Positions 43,876-56,606 of a DNA stretch of 64,000 bases are shown in pieces; position 1 is the stretch's first letter; each line of letters opens with the position of its first letter. The position numbers and the translations under genes are program-made. Under the pieces are notes generated by a model. It saw only the letters and a program-made list of their open reading frames with translations, was not told the DNA's origin and did no database searches. The DNA is from Platanthera guangdongensis (Eukaryota; Streptophyta; Magnoliopsida; Asparagales; Orchidaceae): NCBI GenBank assembly GCA_039583875.1, contig CM077159.1, positions 2,192,812-2,256,811 of the forward strand, read 5' to 3'.

Positions 43876-46125
43876 ATTTTGGTGTACTCGCAAAGTGAGG
43901 AAGATCACTTCAAGCATCTTCATTTGGTTCTGGAGACGCTAAGGAGAAATCAGTTGTATGCCAAGTTCTCGAAGTGCGAGTTTTGGCTATCCTCAGTGGC
44001 GTTCCTCGGTCATATAGTGAGTGGAGAGGGTATTGCTGTGGATCCGACGAAGATTGTTGCGATACAGGAGTGGCCTGAGCTTGCTACGGTAGCGGAAGTC
44101 CGAAGCTTTTTGGGGCTTGCCGGCTATTATAGGCGCTTCGTAGAGAACTTCTCGCGGATAGCGTTACCTCTCACTACTTTGATGAGGAAGGAGCATAAGT
44201 TCATTTGGACGCCGGAGTGCGCACGAGCTTTTGAGGAGTTGAAGTGTCGGTTGACCACGGCGCCTGTGCTGAGTTCTCCATGTGGGACCGAAGGCTATGA
44301 GATTTATAGTGATGCTTCGGGCAGCAGTTTGGGTTGCGTGCTACTGCAACACGGAAGTGTAATAGCTTATGGCTCGAGACAGCTAAAAGTGCATGAAAGG
44401 AACTATCCAGTCCTTGACTTGGAGTTAGCGGCCGTGATTTTTGCCTTGAAGCTGTGGAGGCACTATTTGTACGGTGTGAAGATTGATATCTACACCAATC
44501 ACAAGACCCTGAAGTATCTTATTGATCAGAAAGATCTGAATATGCGGCAGCGTAGATGGATGGAGTTCCTGGGGGACTATACATTCAAGATCCACTACGT
44601 GCCTGGTAAAGGGAATGCGGTTGCGGACGCGTTTAGTCGCCGAGCCCCAGCTCAAGCCAATTGGCTATCGGTGCATGATCAGCGGTTGGTGCGGGAGTTG
44701 GAGGCGTTGGAGATTGTTTGTGTGGACAGGAAATAAAGTGCTGAAGCAGTTCTGAATTGGACTGAAGTCCAATATGACCTGGCTGATCGTATTCGGCAGG
44801 CTTTGGATATGGATGCTCATATGAAGCAGTTCATGGTAGAGGCTCTGGATGGGTCAAATTCCCAATTCGTCGTGGAGGACGGATTACTTTGGAGAGACGG
44901 TCGTCTGTGCGTCCCAAGTGTGGGCAATTTGTGGGTGGAGTTGTTCTACGAGGCACACCATACCAAGTACTCGATTCACCCGGGTAGCACGAAGATGTAC
45001 CGTGATGTGAAGAAACTGTTTTGGTGGTCGGGTTTGAAGAAGGATGTGGCGCTATACGTAGCGAAGTGCCAAACTTATGCCTTGGTGAAGGCGGAGTGCC
45101 AAAAGCTGGGAGGATTTCTTAAGTCCTTGCCTATTCCGGAGTGGAAATTTGACGACATATCTATGGACTTTGTGCACGGTTTGCCAAGGTCGCAAAAGGG
45201 GAACGATGCCATTTGGGTGGTTGTTGATCGGTTAACGAAGGTGTCGCATTTTACTCCGCATAGGAAGGATGATCCGGTGGAGAAATTGGCAAAGCTTTAT
45301 GTGGATAACATAGTACGGCTTCATGGTGTGCCCCGCAGCATCGTGAGTGACCGAGATGGGCGGTTCACGTCCAATGATTGGAGGCTTGTGCAGCAAATGT
45401 TGGGAACAAAGCTGAAATTCATCACAGCCTTCCATCCGCAAACGGATGGGCAGACCGAGAGGGTCAATAGAACCATGGAAGACATGCTCCGCATCTGTGT
45501 CTTGGATTTTGGAAAGCAGTGGGAAGACCACCTGTATTTGGTGGAGTTCGCATACAACAATAGCTACCAAGCGAGTATTCAAATGGCGCCCTTCGAGTCC
45601 CTATATGGTAGAAAATGTCGCACGCCGTTGTCTTGGTTAAAAATGGGTGAGTCAAAGTTGTATAAGCGATCGGAAGTGGAGGATGCTACTTCTTTGGTGA
45701 GAACCATTCGGGAGAGGTTGCTTATCGCTCAGGACCGGCAAGCGAAGTACTATAATGCCAAGCACAGGAACGTGGGTTTCGCTGTGGGAGACTATGTATA
45801 CTTAAAGATCAAGTCGTTCAAGGGTGTCTCGCGGGTGCGGCGATTGAAAAAGCTAAGCCCGAGGTACCTTGGGCCGTTTGAGGTTCTGGAGCGAGTTGGT
45901 GAAGCGGCCTATCGGTTGAAGCTTTCAGTGGAGCTTGGTGGATTACATGATGTATTCCATATTTCGGTGCTTCGAAAGGCGGTGCAAGAGCCTACGCAAG
46001 TGATAGCGGTTGATCAAGTGTCGGTGGATAGTGGGCTAACGACAAAGGTCAAGCCCGTGCTGATTGAGGACTCGGAGGTCAAGCGACTACGCAATAAAGA
46101 GATCAGGATGGTCAAGGTCCGGTAG
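43876..46125 (+). pseudogene. pol: RT C-terminus, RNase H and integrase of element G
   Basis: Continues RT from [15 protein letters not shown]. RNase H begins [15 protein letters not shown]; its YTNHKTLKY has Asn where element B has Asp. A TAA at 44734-44736 breaks the frame (TCA in B). Integrase has HHTKYSIHPGS, but the finger reads CQTYALVKAEC, with the second Cys replaced by Tyr. Catalytic D, D and E ([31 protein letters not shown]) remain. The chromodomain-like tail ends at a TAG (46123-46125) where B has Trp. No frameshift was found relative to B. Confidence 0.92.
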
Positions 46126-46265
46126 GACAATTGCGGTCGTGAGGAGCTCTCTTGAGAGCGAGAGCAGACCATGCTTGACGAGTATCCAGAGTTGTTCCGC
46201 TCAGGTACAAATTTTGGTTTTGTACATGTCTTTCCTTTATATAATTTCGTGGACGAAATTCTTTT

Positions 46266-46279
46266 AAGAGGGGGAGAGT
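46266..46279 (+). promoter_or_regulatory. Polypurine tract of element G
   Basis: aagagggggagagt lies directly before the 3' LTR TG at 46280. Confidence 0.88.
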
Positions 46280-47061
46280 TGTAACGCCCCGAAACTCAAA
46301 GGAGCGACGGGGGATGTTTTGGGCCAGTTTTGGGTTCTGGCTGCAGGCACACGGCCTGGGACACGGGCGTGTCCCAGGGCGTGTCAAGCTTGTGTCGACA
46401 CTCAGCCGGGAAGTCGACACTTTGGTCTCGACATTGTGTCGAAACTGGGCACACGGCCTGCGACACGGGCTTGTCGACCCGTGTCGACACTTAGCCCGCG
46501 AAGTCGACACTCTGCGTTAGACGAAGTGTCGAGACATGGCACACGGCCTGCGACATGGGCATGTCGCAGGGCGTGTCAACCCGTGTCGACACTCGTCTCG
46601 GGAAGTCGACACTTTGCTCGACGATGTGTCGAGACAAGGCAAACGGCCTATGACACGGGCGTGTCCAAGGCCGTGTCATCAGGTCGACGATCTTCGCTCG
46701 ACGAAGTGTCGAGTGTCGAGACCGTGTACACGGCCTGGTGCCCAGGCGTGTTGAGGTGACACGGGCAAGGACACGGGCGTGTCCTAGAACCCGTGCAGTG
46801 CTCGGGTTGTTTTCGGGGAAAAATGATGGGGGTACACGGCCGGCCACACGGCCGTGTCATGTGGAACACGGGCATGTCAGCTCGAACACGGGCGTGTTCG
46901 ATACCCGTGTGTTGTTCCAGGCGAGCCGATTTTGACGGCGAATGAGGAAAACGGCCCTGGACACGGGCGTGTGCCAGGCCATGTGCGGTCCAGATTGGGC
47001 ATTTCAGTCCCGAATCGAAGCCGTTAATTTCTTTAATTGATGATCCAACGGCTGGGGGTTG
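46280..47061 (+). repeat. 3' LTR of element G, left part
   Basis: TGTAACGCCCC with the palindrome U3 (46350-46980). Interrupted after ggttg (47057-47061) by element J; the rest is at 55090-56606. Confidence 0.93.
47057..47061. other. Left target-site duplication of element J (ggttg)
   Basis: Recurs at 55085-55089, after the closing CA of J. Confidence 0.92.
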
Positions 47062-48108
47062 TGTTGGGTTTCTCTATGAGGATGGCACAACACTTGTGCA
47101 CGCAGCGGAAGAATAAAAACATCAAGAAAACCCAAAAGAAATGGGATCGGGCCATGGTAGTTGAATCAAGAAGTTAACATACAACTAGGCAAAAATTACC
47201 TCGGTGGCGTTGTGTCACAACTCAACGGAGATGCTCCAAGCTTCGTGTTCTTGCTGGTGGCGAGTTCTACGTGGAATGATATCCACGTCTCTGCAGAAAT
47301 CCACACGAGCGGGAGAACACCGACTTTTCCGTCGCACGGATAATCGGGAAGGAGAATGACCACACCTTGCTTTTCCACGAACTACTAGGTCCGCGCCAGG
47401 AATAGCAACACCAGCGACAATCGCCGGAGAGGAGGAGGTCGACTGAGCGAACACGGCGGCGGAACACTTCCGTCGACGGGATCGGGATCGGCGGAACGGC
47501 GGAACACTTCCGTCGCCGGGATTCGATCAGCGAGCGAACGAAGAACGGCGGACTTCGATTCGATCAGATAGCTAAGTCCCGAAAACCCTAAGTATCTATT
47601 TATACCAAAGGCATAAACAGACTTAGGAATATCGCTATCCGCAGACTACCCAGAAAATTAGGGTTCCAGAATCGGCGAGAATCACCTAGCAGATTCGGCG
47701 AGAATCAATCGGTGAGAATCACCTAGCAGATTCGGCGATAATCAATCGGCGAGAATCACCTAGGATCGGCGAGAATCACCTAGGATCGGCGAGAATCACC
47801 TAGGATCGACGAGAATCAGCCGGCGAGTATCAGTCGGCGAGAATCAGAGTACAATACTCGACGATTCACGTCGACCCTCGGTCGACTATTCTTACTAATC
47901 CTTCAAGGCAACATTTGCCCAACCCGACGATCCTTTAAGGCAACACTTTGCCCATAACCCCATTCAGGTCGGTGATTGGTAACCTTTACCAACACAGTCA
48001 ATCATCCAACTTCTCCACATCTCTTATGTGCGACCGTGCAGGCTCATATCGCGTTGGCAGTGAGATTACATGTTTGACCACTTCTAGATCACCATGGTAA
48101 CTCCAACA
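47062..48108 (-). repeat. 3' LTR of element J (1047 bp)
   Basis: TGTTGGGTTTCTC (47062) to CTCCAACA (48108). Minus-strand TATAAATAG is at 47596-47604. A U3 tandem block (47672-47840) is built from about 20-bp units with the word CGGCGAGAATCACC. The polypurine tract AAGTGGGAGA (minus) abuts at 48109-48118. Confidence 0.95.
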
Positions 48109-48118
48109 GTCTCCCACT

Positions 48119-49079
48119 TGATCTTGAAAGTATCAAATCAAAAACCTCACAAACGATGAGCGGCATCTAGGAATGCATCATTGCTCCCCAAGCAATAAGA
48201 GTTTATAACTCATAAGCCTTTATGACCAATGTATCAGCGTTGTCTTTGTCCCTTTGTCCCTTACATCCGGAAAGAACTAGAGGCATGGACCGTATCACCC
48301 TCGTAATAGCTCAATCCAAGTTTCTTGATCCAGGATGGACTTCCAGAGAATGGTGAGTCCAATATCACATATTGACTCAACCAAGCATGGCCATGCATTT
48401 CTCAGTCCAGTTCCATCAAGGGGCCCATGGATGCAACTCCTGTCATACAGGAGGACAAATCCCATATCTGCTCACACACAAACACCCAAATGATTCGTAA
48501 TATGCCCAACAACCACCCTTATCGTCAACCTTTCTCAAGGAAGACTTTAGATGGCATCAAAGCACGCTCTTCCTCACTTGATGAATGCTGTGACTTCAGG
48601 TCAAAGGACCGCAACACCATTGTCAATTGAGACCTACTCGTGACACGATTGGATGACAATCCACAGAGTAGTCTCAGGTTGGGTCTGTCCAGTACAACTT
48701 GTTCACTAACAAGTACCCACGTGATGACTTGATATCACAATACCATGACCTGTGAGAACCGGTCATCAGTCAACGCACGTGCTAGCCTTCATGTACCATC
48801 ATCACCCTTAGCTTCTATGATGATACTTGACCAGGGATCTTTTAAGAATGAAGCTTCAAATAAATCATAGGCTCTCACATTCAAGTCACGTACTTGATGT
48901 CCCATGGAAGCGAACATTCTAAGGGTATCTATTATGTTAACATTTAACTATCATATAGAAAAAAAACTCATAATAAAAGAACTTGCCATTAATTGTAAGA
49001 GAAAAACTAGGTACACTGTTCATCATATGAACAAATGGCCAACAATATACATGTTTACATGCAATCCACAAGATTCTCA
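48119..49079 (-). other. 3' untranslated region of element J
   Basis: Lies between the RNase H stop and the PPT. No domain; short open frames here are chance. Confidence 0.7.
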
Positions 49080-51053
49080 CTAGAGTTGATCATTTAGGTA
49101 TCGTATACCCATCGATCTAGTATGACCATCATGCTTTCTCTGCGCGAGAGGCTTTGTAAGTGGATCCGCAATATTCTCATCAGTCGGCACTCTGCAACTG
49201 TTCACATCTCCTCGTTCGATAATCTCACGAATAAGATGAAACCGCCGAAGTATGTGCTTGGAGCGCTGATGGGATCTAGGTTCCTTATATTGTGCAATTG
49301 CACCATTGTTATCACAGTAGAGAACTACGTGACCAACAATGCTAGGAACTACATCAAGCTCGCCGATGAATTTCCTAATCCATACAGCCTCCTTCGCCGC
49401 ATTAGCTGCGGCGATATACTCGGCCTCTGTTGTAGAATCAGCAACTGTCTCTTTCTTGGAACTCTTCCAGCTCACAGCTCCTCCATTCAAGCAAAACATA
49501 AAACCTGACTGAGACTTGGAGTCGTCTCTATCAGTTTGGAAGCTAGCATCCGTGTAACCACTTACAACGAGCTCTTCCTCTCCACCATACACGAAGAACA
49601 CATCCTTAGTCCTTCTCAAGTACTTCAGGACATTCTTGACTGCAATCCAGTGACACTCACCGGGGTCTGACTGATACCTACTAGTCATGCTCAAAGCAAA
49701 GGAGACGTCGGGTCGAGTACATAACATCGCGTACATGATTGATCCAATTGCCGAAGCATATGGAATCAACTTCATGCGGTCCTTATCTTCACAAGACTTT
49801 GGACACTGGTCCTTAGAGAGATTCACACCATGAGACATGGGCAAAAATCCTTTCTTGGACTCAAGCATGTTGAACCACTTCAACACCTTTTCGATGTACG
49901 TACTCTGGGTCAAACCCAGCAACTTCTTCGATCTATCTCTATAGATCTTAATACCGAGTATATAAGTCGCTTCACCCAAATCCTTCATTGAAAAGCAGTT
50001 CCCTAGGTTGTTCTTAACAACTTTCAGGGTAGGAATGTCATTCCCAATCAACAGTATGTCATCTACATACAATATCAGGACGACAACAATGCTCCCACTG
50101 ATTCGCTTGTAAACACAAGGCTCATCTTCAATCTTGCTGAAACCAAACTCTTTGATTTTCTCATCAAAACGAAGATTCCAACTTCGAGAGGCCTGTTTCA
50201 GTCCATAGATGGACTTATTCAGCTTGCATATTTTAGTGGCTTCATCTAGGGATACAAAACCCTCGGGTTGTCTCATATACACTTCCTCAAGGAGGTTTCC
50301 ATTAAGGAAAGCCGTTTTGACATCCATCTGCCAGATCTCGTAGTCATAATACGCAGCAACAGCAAGCAATATCCTTATGGACTTTACCATGACAACAGGG
50401 GAAAAGATATCATCATAGTCAATACCATGAATTTGCTTGAAACCCTTAGCCACCAGTCGCCCTTTGAATGTCTGTACATTCCCATCCATGTCGGTCTTCT
50501 TCTTGAAGACCCACTTGCACCGTATGGGTCGTACCCCTTCAGGTGGTTGCACCAAGTTCCAAACTTGGTTTGCATACATGGAGTCCATTTCGGATTTCAT
50601 AGCCTCAAGCCATTTGTCGGAGTCCGGTCCATTCATAGCCTCTTGGTAGGTTGCTGGTTCATCATCATGATCCATAAGCAACACATTACCTATTTGAGAC
50701 ACGAGAAATCCATATCTCTCAGGCTCAAACCTCGGTCTACCAGATCTACGTAGGACTTGTGTTCCTTGAGCAGGTTCTCTAGTTACAACATCTTGTAGTC
50801 CTGTCTCAGAATCCAATTCCGGTTCATTCACTACATGTGGTTCTTGAACTTCTTCAAGCTCTACCTTTTCAGTCTTTCTTGATAAGAACTCTTTCTCCAA
50901 GAAGACACCAGTCCTTGCGACAAACACTTTGCCCTCAGACGGTAGGTAAAAGTAATACCCTTTCGTTTCCTTAGGATATCCCACCAGATAACATTTATCC
51001 GATTTGGGTTCCAGCTTATCAGCTATTTGACGTCTCATGTATGCCTCACAGCC
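49080..51053 (-). CDS. pol: Copia reverse transcriptase-RNase H of element J, open for about 650 codons
   Basis: After the integrase C-terminal linker (KCYLVGYPKETKGYYFYLPS, RRSGRPRFEPERYGF), RT begins at EAMNGPDSDKWLEAMKSEM. Motifs: [44 protein letters not shown], active box LYVDDILLIGND intact, DLGEATYILGIKI. RNase H shows SGYTDASFQTDRDD, SKSQSGFMFCLNGGAVSWKS, STTEAEYIAA and LYCDNNGAIAQ, then SKHILRRFHLIREI and NIADPLTKPL. It ends at a stop at 49080. A nonsense codon (TGA, 51054-51056) separates it in the same frame from integrase. It would convert element RNA to DNA in virus-like particles. Confidence 0.93.
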   Translation of the reverse strand, partial: GCEAYMRRQIADKLEPKSDKCYLVGYPKETKGYYFYLPSEGKVFVARTGVFLEKEFLSRKTEKVELEEVQEPHVVNEPELDSETGLQDVVTREPAQGTQVLRRSGRPRFEPERYGFLVSQIGNVLLMDHDDEPATYQEAMNGPDSDKWLEAMKSEMDSMYANQVWNLVQPPEGVRPIRCKWVFKKKTDMDGNVQTFKGRLVAKGFKQIHGIDYDDIFSPVVMVKSIRILLAVAAYYDYEIWQMDVKTAFLNGNLLEEVYMRQPEGFVSLDEATKICKLNKSIYGLKQASRSWNLRFDEKIKEFGFSKIEDEPCVYKRISGSIVVVLILYVDDILLIGNDIPTLKVVKNNLGNCFSMKDLGEATYILGIKIYRDRSKKLLGLTQSTYIEKVLKWFNMLESKKGFLPMSHGVNLSKDQCPKSCEDKDRMKLIPYASAIGSIMYAMLCTRPDVSFALSMTSRYQSDPGECHWIAVKNVLKYLRRTKDVFFVYGGEEELVVSGYTDASFQTDRDDSKSQSGFMFCLNGGAVSWKSSKKETVADSTTEAEYIAAANAAKEAVWIRKFIGELDVVPSIVGHVVLYCDNNGAIAQYKEPRSHQRSKHILRRFHLIREIIERGDVNSCRVPTDENIADPLTKPLAQRKHDGHTRSMGIRYLNDQL

Positions 51054-52097
51054 TCAAATTTTAATGAACGACATACTAGGACGCTTCCCAGTCCATATTT
51101 CATATGGTGTCTTCAGAACCGTTTTCGTTGGAGCGCGATTCAATGTCATTGCAGCAGTCTCTAAAGCAAAACCCCAAAAGGAAACAGGCAAGTCTGCATG
51201 ACTCATCATGGAACGTACCATGTCTAACAGAGTACGATTTCTCCTCTCAGACACACCATTATGTTGTGGTGTTCTAGGTGGAGTGAGCTGTGATACAATA
51301 CCACACTCTTTTAGATGATCACAGAAATCATGACTCAGGTATTCGCCACCTCGATCAGATCGGAGTGCTTTAACCCTTTTACCCAACTGGTTTTCTACTT
51401 CATTCTTGAACTCTTTGAACTTTTAAAAGGTCTCGGATTTGCACTTCATAAGATACACATATCCGTATCTACTGAAATCATCAGTAAATGTGACAAAGTA
51501 GAAATACCCACCTCTAGCCATGGAACTCATGGATCTGCATACATCACTATGTACAACACCCAAGAGATCCTCAGCCCTCTCAGTATAACCAGTGAAAGGA
51601 GCTTTAATCATCTTGCCTAACAAACAAGATTCGCATCGCTCAAATGATTCATAATCAAATGAGTCCAAAAGTCCATCTCTATGGAGCCTGGATATGCGCT
51701 TCTCGTTGATATGGCCCAGACGACAATGCTAGAGAAATGTAGGGTTCGAGTCATTTGTTCTTAGTCTTTTATTATTTTCTACATTACAGATCAGATGGTC
51801 CAAGTTCAAAACATAAAGACCATTAAACAATTGGGCTACAGCATAACAAACATCGTTCTTAAATATAGAACAACAGTTGTTCTTAATTATAAAAGAAAAT
51901 CCAATCATGTCCAAACATGAAATAGATATAATGTTTCTAGTTATGGCCGGAACAAAATAACAATTATCTAGTTCTATTACAAGCCCACTGGGCAAAGAAA
52001 GACGGTAAACCCCTACGGCTACAGCAGCAACTCTTGCTCCATTGCCGACGTAGAGGTCCACCTCCCCTTTACTCAGCAATATTCTCCTTCCCAGTTC
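51054..52097 (-). pseudogene. pol: Copia integrase of element J, three nonsense codons
   Basis: Same frame as RT. The protease C-terminal part (VDLYVGNGARVAAVAVG, LDNCYFVPAITRNIISIS) leads to the zinc domain (HCRLGHINEKRI ... CESCLLGKMIKAPF). The catalytic core has D (VHSDVCRSM), D (ALRSDRGGEYLS) and E (GVSERRNRTLLDM). Stops: 51729-51731 (TAG at a conserved Trp before HCRLGH), 51423-51425 (TAA) and 51054-51056 (TGA). The DDE triad itself is present. Confidence 0.9.
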
Positions 52098-53040
52098 CTA
52101 CACATTTGTACAAATGTGAGAACCACATCCGGTATCCAATACCCAAGATGAAGGAGCAGAAAGGTTTATCTCTATAACGTGAACATTTGAAGCGGAAGTC
52201 ATACCTCCCTTCATTTTCTGCAGACCTTCAATGTACGAAGGACAGTTCCTCCTCCAATGACCAGCCTTGCCACAGTGGTGGCATTTCCCTTCCTTCACCG
52301 TGCTTTTCTTTTTCATCAGTGCAGAAGACTTGGGCTCAAGATATGACTTAGGTCCCACCTTCGTCTTCTTAGAGCCCTTGGCCTTGCCCTTGCACTTATG
52401 CACCATCAGTATGGGGCTGGCAGGCTTGGCCTTCTTCATATTGATTTCGGCAGTTCTCAACATGCCTAGGAGTTCGGGCAGTGTCTTGTCTATTTCATTC
52501 ATGTTGTACTTCTAGACGAACTGCTCATAACTGTCCGGCAACGATTGCAGGATCAGATCTGTGGCCAACTCTTGACCAAGAGGAAAACCCAAGCCTTTCA
52601 AGGTTCTCTATATACCCAATCATCTTGAGTACGTGAGTCCGTACTGAGTCTCGAACTCCCATCTTGCACTGAAACAACGCTTTTGTGACGTCGAACCTCT
52701 CTTGACGAGCCTGCCCTTGAAACATTTTCTGGAGATGCTCGTCAATCTCCTTGCACCCCATGTTCTCATGTTGCTTCTGAAGCTCAGAGTTCATAGTGGC
52801 AAGCATAAGGCATTCGACATCTAAAGCATCATCAGTATACTTCTTATAAGCATCCTTCTCAGCACGGGAAGAGTTCCCGGTCGGCACCTCGGGGGCTTCT
52901 TCTTCCAAGACATAGAGCTTTCGCTCTTGCCTGAGAACAATTCTCAGGTTCCTGTACCAGTCCATGTAATTAGTCCCACTGAGCTTATCCTTCTCAAGGA
53001 TGGCTCTCAGAGACAACGTGGAGTGTGAAACACTTGCCAT
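52098..53040 (-). pseudogene. gag: Copia gag and protease start of element J
   Basis: Gag starts at ATG 53040 (MASVSHSTLSLRAILEKDKL) with the Copia motif LSGTNYMDWYRNLRIVLRQ, then TKALFQCKMGVRDSVRTHV. The frame changes near 52590, and a TAG lies at 52512-52514. In the second frame a knuckle CHHCGKAGHWRRNC precedes the protease site SWVLDTGCGSHICTN (DTG intact). A TAG at 52098-52100 follows. Confidence 0.9.
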
Positions 53041-54002
53041 GGAATTCTACAAGAATTTATGCAGAATAAAATCGGTACCAAAATTTCAAATACAATTTAT
53101 TTTAATTTGGACTTCAATTAAAACACTCCCACTATTTTATTCGAAATGATAGTCCTCACTAACAATTCGGAGAGTTCATGTGAGCTACTCTCTTAGTGGA
53201 CAAGATCCATATTTCACCAACACAATGAGTCAACTTTGGCTTTCCTCTCACGATGCGGTTATTTAGGTAGGCAACGCTTGCCAATTGCATCCTCATGCAA
53301 TTCTTGTATGGTTGGTGAATAACTCCTTACTCGCATCCATCATATGGTGCATGCCAACCCTATGCCTCTAGGCACTCAACCTTTGAGGTCACCTAGTTAA
53401 GCTGGACCCGATGTCGACAGTGGAATATCACAATTATCCGCTCGCACCCTTACCAAGATAGATTAATGCACCTTGCTTTGGCAAGCCCACAATTCATCGA
53501 TCGAGGCAGGAAGAGTGTCATCCATCGGAAGGCATCCGAACACGTAATATTTGATGAAGGGATTTTGATTATAGGTTAACAGTTAACCATGATCAACATT
53601 TGATCAATGTGCACATCCAAAGAAAAACAATTTTTCTAAAACCACATGCATCCCTTATGTGCACAACCTGACACCATCAACATTTGATAGAAGGAAGTGC
53701 TAAATCTGAACATCCGGAAACTTCCAAATCCTCAGATTTACATGCATTGGACAAAAGCAAAGACAACTCAACTTAAAGCAGTAGACAAGCTCATCTCTCT
53801 ATGTTGGATTCAAAATCCAAAACAACCTCGAGGGATGGTTACTGCTAAGGAGACTACAATTTCTAACAATTAGAAATTTCCACGAAATCCTAGAAGTTCT
53901 TGGCGGGGTACCAAGACTAAATCTAGACATTTAGAACACTTCTAAATCCCTAGGTTTACATACACTGGAATAACAAAACTTCCAATACAACAATCATGGC
54001 CG

Positions 54003-54020
54003 GAACCTGGCTCTGATACC
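54003..54020 (-). promoter_or_regulatory. Primer-binding site of element J (initiator Met tRNA)
   Basis: The minus strand reads TGGTATCAGAGCCAGGTT, matching the tRNA-iMet 3' end throughout. The leader is 53041-54002. Confidence 0.93.
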
Positions 54021-54022
54021 AC

Positions 54023-55084
54023 TGTTGGGTTTCTCTATGAGGATGGCACAACACTTGTGCACGCAGCGGAAGAATAAAAACATCAAGAAAACCCAAAAGA
54101 AATGGGATCGGGCCATGGTAGTTGAATCAAGAAGTTAACATATAACTAGGCAAAAATTACCTCGGTGGCGTTGAGTCACAACTCAACGGAGATGCTCCAA
54201 GCTTCGTGTTCTTGCTGGTGGTGAGTTCTACATGGAATGATATCCACGTCTCTGCAGAAATCCACACGAGCGGGAGAACACTGACTTTTCCATCACACGG
54301 ATAATCGGGAAGGAGAATGACTACACCTTGCTTTTCCACGGAATGCTAGGTCCACGCCAGGAATAGCAACACCAGCGACAATCGCCGGAGAGGAGGAGGT
54401 CGACGGAGCGAGCACGGCGGCGGAATACTTCCGTCGGCGGGATCGGGATCGGCGGAACGGCCGAACACTTCCGTCGTCGGGATTCGATCAGCGAGCGAAC
54501 GAAGAACGGCGGACTTCGATTCGATCAGATAGCTAAGTCCCGAAAATCCTAAGTGTCTATTTATACCAAAGGCATAAACAGACTTAGGAATATCGCTATC
54601 CGCAGACCACCCAGAAAATTAGGGTTCCAGAATCGGCGAGAATCACCTAGCAGATTCGGCGAGAATCAATCGGCGAGAATCACCTAGCAGATTCGGTGAG
54701 AATCAATCGTCAAGAATCACCTAAGATCGGCGAGAATCACCTAGGATCGGCGAGAATCACCTAGGATCGGCGAGAATCAGCCGGCGAGAATCAGCCGGCG
54801 AGTATCAGTCGGCGAGAATCAGAGTACAATACTCGACGATTCACGTCGACCCTCGGTCGAATATTCTTACCAATCCTTCAAGGCAACATTTGGCCAACCC
54901 GACGATCCTTTAAGGCAACACTTTGCCCATAACCCCATTCAGGTCGGTGATTGGTAACCTTTACCAACACAGTCAATCATCCAACTTCTCCACATCTCTT
55001 ATGTGCGACCCTGCAGGCTCATATCGCGTTGGCAGTGAGATTACATGTTTGACCACTTTCTAGATCACCATGGTAACTCCAACA
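54023..55084 (-). repeat. 5' LTR of element J (1062 bp)
   Basis: TGTTGGGTTTCTC (54023) to CTCCAACA (55084). TATAAATAG (minus) is at 54557-54565, with the CGGCGAGAATCACC repeat block at 54630-54835, just upstream in the sense direction. It differs from the other LTR by about one repeat unit and point changes. Confidence 0.95.
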
Positions 55085-55089
55085 GGTTG
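55085..55089. other. Right target-site duplication of element J (ggttg)
   Basis: Matches 47057-47061; G LTR sequence (ttcctgtagggatataccc) resumes here. Confidence 0.92.
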
Positions 55090-56606
55090 TTCCTGTAGGG
55101 ATATACCCGGGATTGGACTTAGAAACCCTCACTTTTCATGTGTGGATATCTTTCTAAAATCTTAGAGAGAGAGGAGAGAAAAGGAAGGAAGAAGGAGCTA
55201 GATCCGGCCATTGAAGGAGCTTCGAAGCTCCAAATCGCGAGCCGACTCCGGATCCACGGAGGCAAAGCTATTGCGGTGCTTTTCATTCGCTTACTTTTTC
55301 ATGGCGCCAAAGAGGAACTCTAGGGTAACGATTCTCTTCTTGAGCATGAGTAGCTCTCCTTCTTTGCATAGGAAGCCCGCTCTCGCGAGTTTGCGGAGAG
55401 TTGGAGGCGTTCCTTCGGGTAGATATGTGAAGTCCCCGTTGTTTAGAGTCCATGAGCGAAAACGGATATAGGCATGATGTGTGAAGCCTACCCGGACATG
55501 TTGGTGTGGATGGGTGATGTTGCATTGCATAAATGCCGGAGAAGACTCTGTGCTATTGATTGTTTTTCGGGTTTTCTACGCGGTAGATTGCAGCAGGGAG
55601 CCTTGGGGATTAACCCAAAGGTGCACCCGAAAAACTGGGCGGATGCGAGATCTTGCCAACTTGGTGGCCTGAGAGCCAACTTGAACATAACCAGGTTATG
55701 TGAATTGTGATGGAAATGGGACTCGGTGGAAGTTTGACCCGCGCAAATGGCTTAAATTGTCGTTGCGATGTGAGCACGGGTTAGATGGAATCGTACCCGT
55801 TCTATGTCGTTCAGTTAAAGAGACCTAAGGGTACGTGGAACTTGTCGTTGGCATAGATTAGGGTCTTCGGAGGTCAATGGCTTAAATTGTCGTGACCCAG
55901 GCCAGGAAGACAAAATGCTCATAGGTTTGGCCGTCAAAGTTGCGGTGGTGAGTCCGGAATGTCTATGGCTTTAATTGACGTGACATCGACCGGTTCCCCG
56001 AGAATGTGCCCTGAGAGCACGGGGCGTGTGGCCGTGCGAGCCAACGTCTGTGATGAAATGGCTATATATATATTGCTCGCTTATGCTAATGAAATGCAGG
56101 GAAGGAGCATTGCCGCCCCGAGTTGGGGGCGAGATCGTTATAATTTGGTCAGCATTGCTGACCGTTGCCTTGTTTTGCCACCGTGCGGTGGTTTGTTGCT
56201 TGCATGTGCTGCTGGACCAAGCGGTTAATAGCGGGCTAAAGCCCTTTTTGCGAAGCTGGCCCTCGAAGGCCTAATTGGAAGTGTTTACTGTTTTATTCAT
56301 GTATGACCGGCCTGCGTGCCATGGTTTGTAAATCATGTAATATCAAGTGAAATATTTTGTAAGGCCTTAAGGCTTGTGTTGGTATTTGTATAACATTCCT
56401 ATTTTGTATTAGTGGACATTCGTGCTTTAGTGCTGGGTTCTTATTTGTAACTTTTATAAACTGCTTCCGCTAGAATTCTCTGTGTAGGACGTTATGATTG
56501 GTTGAATGGTTTCCATGAGTAACCACCAGGTCTGTCTGTGGCATACGGCGTCGGGCCCCGGCCGGACCTACTACTATATGCTATGCGACGGATAGGGGGT
56601 GTTACA
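55090..56606 (+). repeat. 3' LTR of element G, right part
   Basis: Continues at the GATATA box and runs colinear with 22091-23610 to GTGTTACA at 56606. Confidence 0.93.

Larger units (their letters stand above)
47062..55084 (-). mobile_element. Element J: full-length Ty1-Copia (TNT1-94-type polyprotein)
   Basis: 8.0 kb with two LTRs of about 1.05 kb, perfect-looking PBS, gag, protease, integrase, RT-RNase H in Copia order, PPT and TSD ggttg. Five nonsense codons and one frameshift make it non-autonomous, but its structure is complete. Four of the five stops suggest G-to-A or C-to-T changes (Trp or Gln codons). Inserted in the 3' LTR of G. Confidence 0.95.
21297..56606 (+). mobile_element. 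Element G: Tekay-type Ty3/Gypsy, full-length but twice interrupted
   Basis: Ends TGTAACTCCCC (21297) and GTGTTACA (56606) with TSD tactc. Own parts: 5' LTR, PBS, gag, candidate intron, protease, RT (split), RNase H, integrase, chromodomain-like tail, PPT, 3' LTR (split). Foreign DNA: element H (26097-43870) with its TSD in RT, element J (47062-55084) with its TSD in the 3' LTR. Removing both leaves roughly 9.5 kb, normal for Tekay. The reading frame has four nonsense codons and no frameshift that I found. Confidence 0.95.

Noticed and set aside
43741..44736. Single 331-codon protein
   Set aside because: It is a chimera formed by the H LTR end and the resumed RT of G across the insertion joint.
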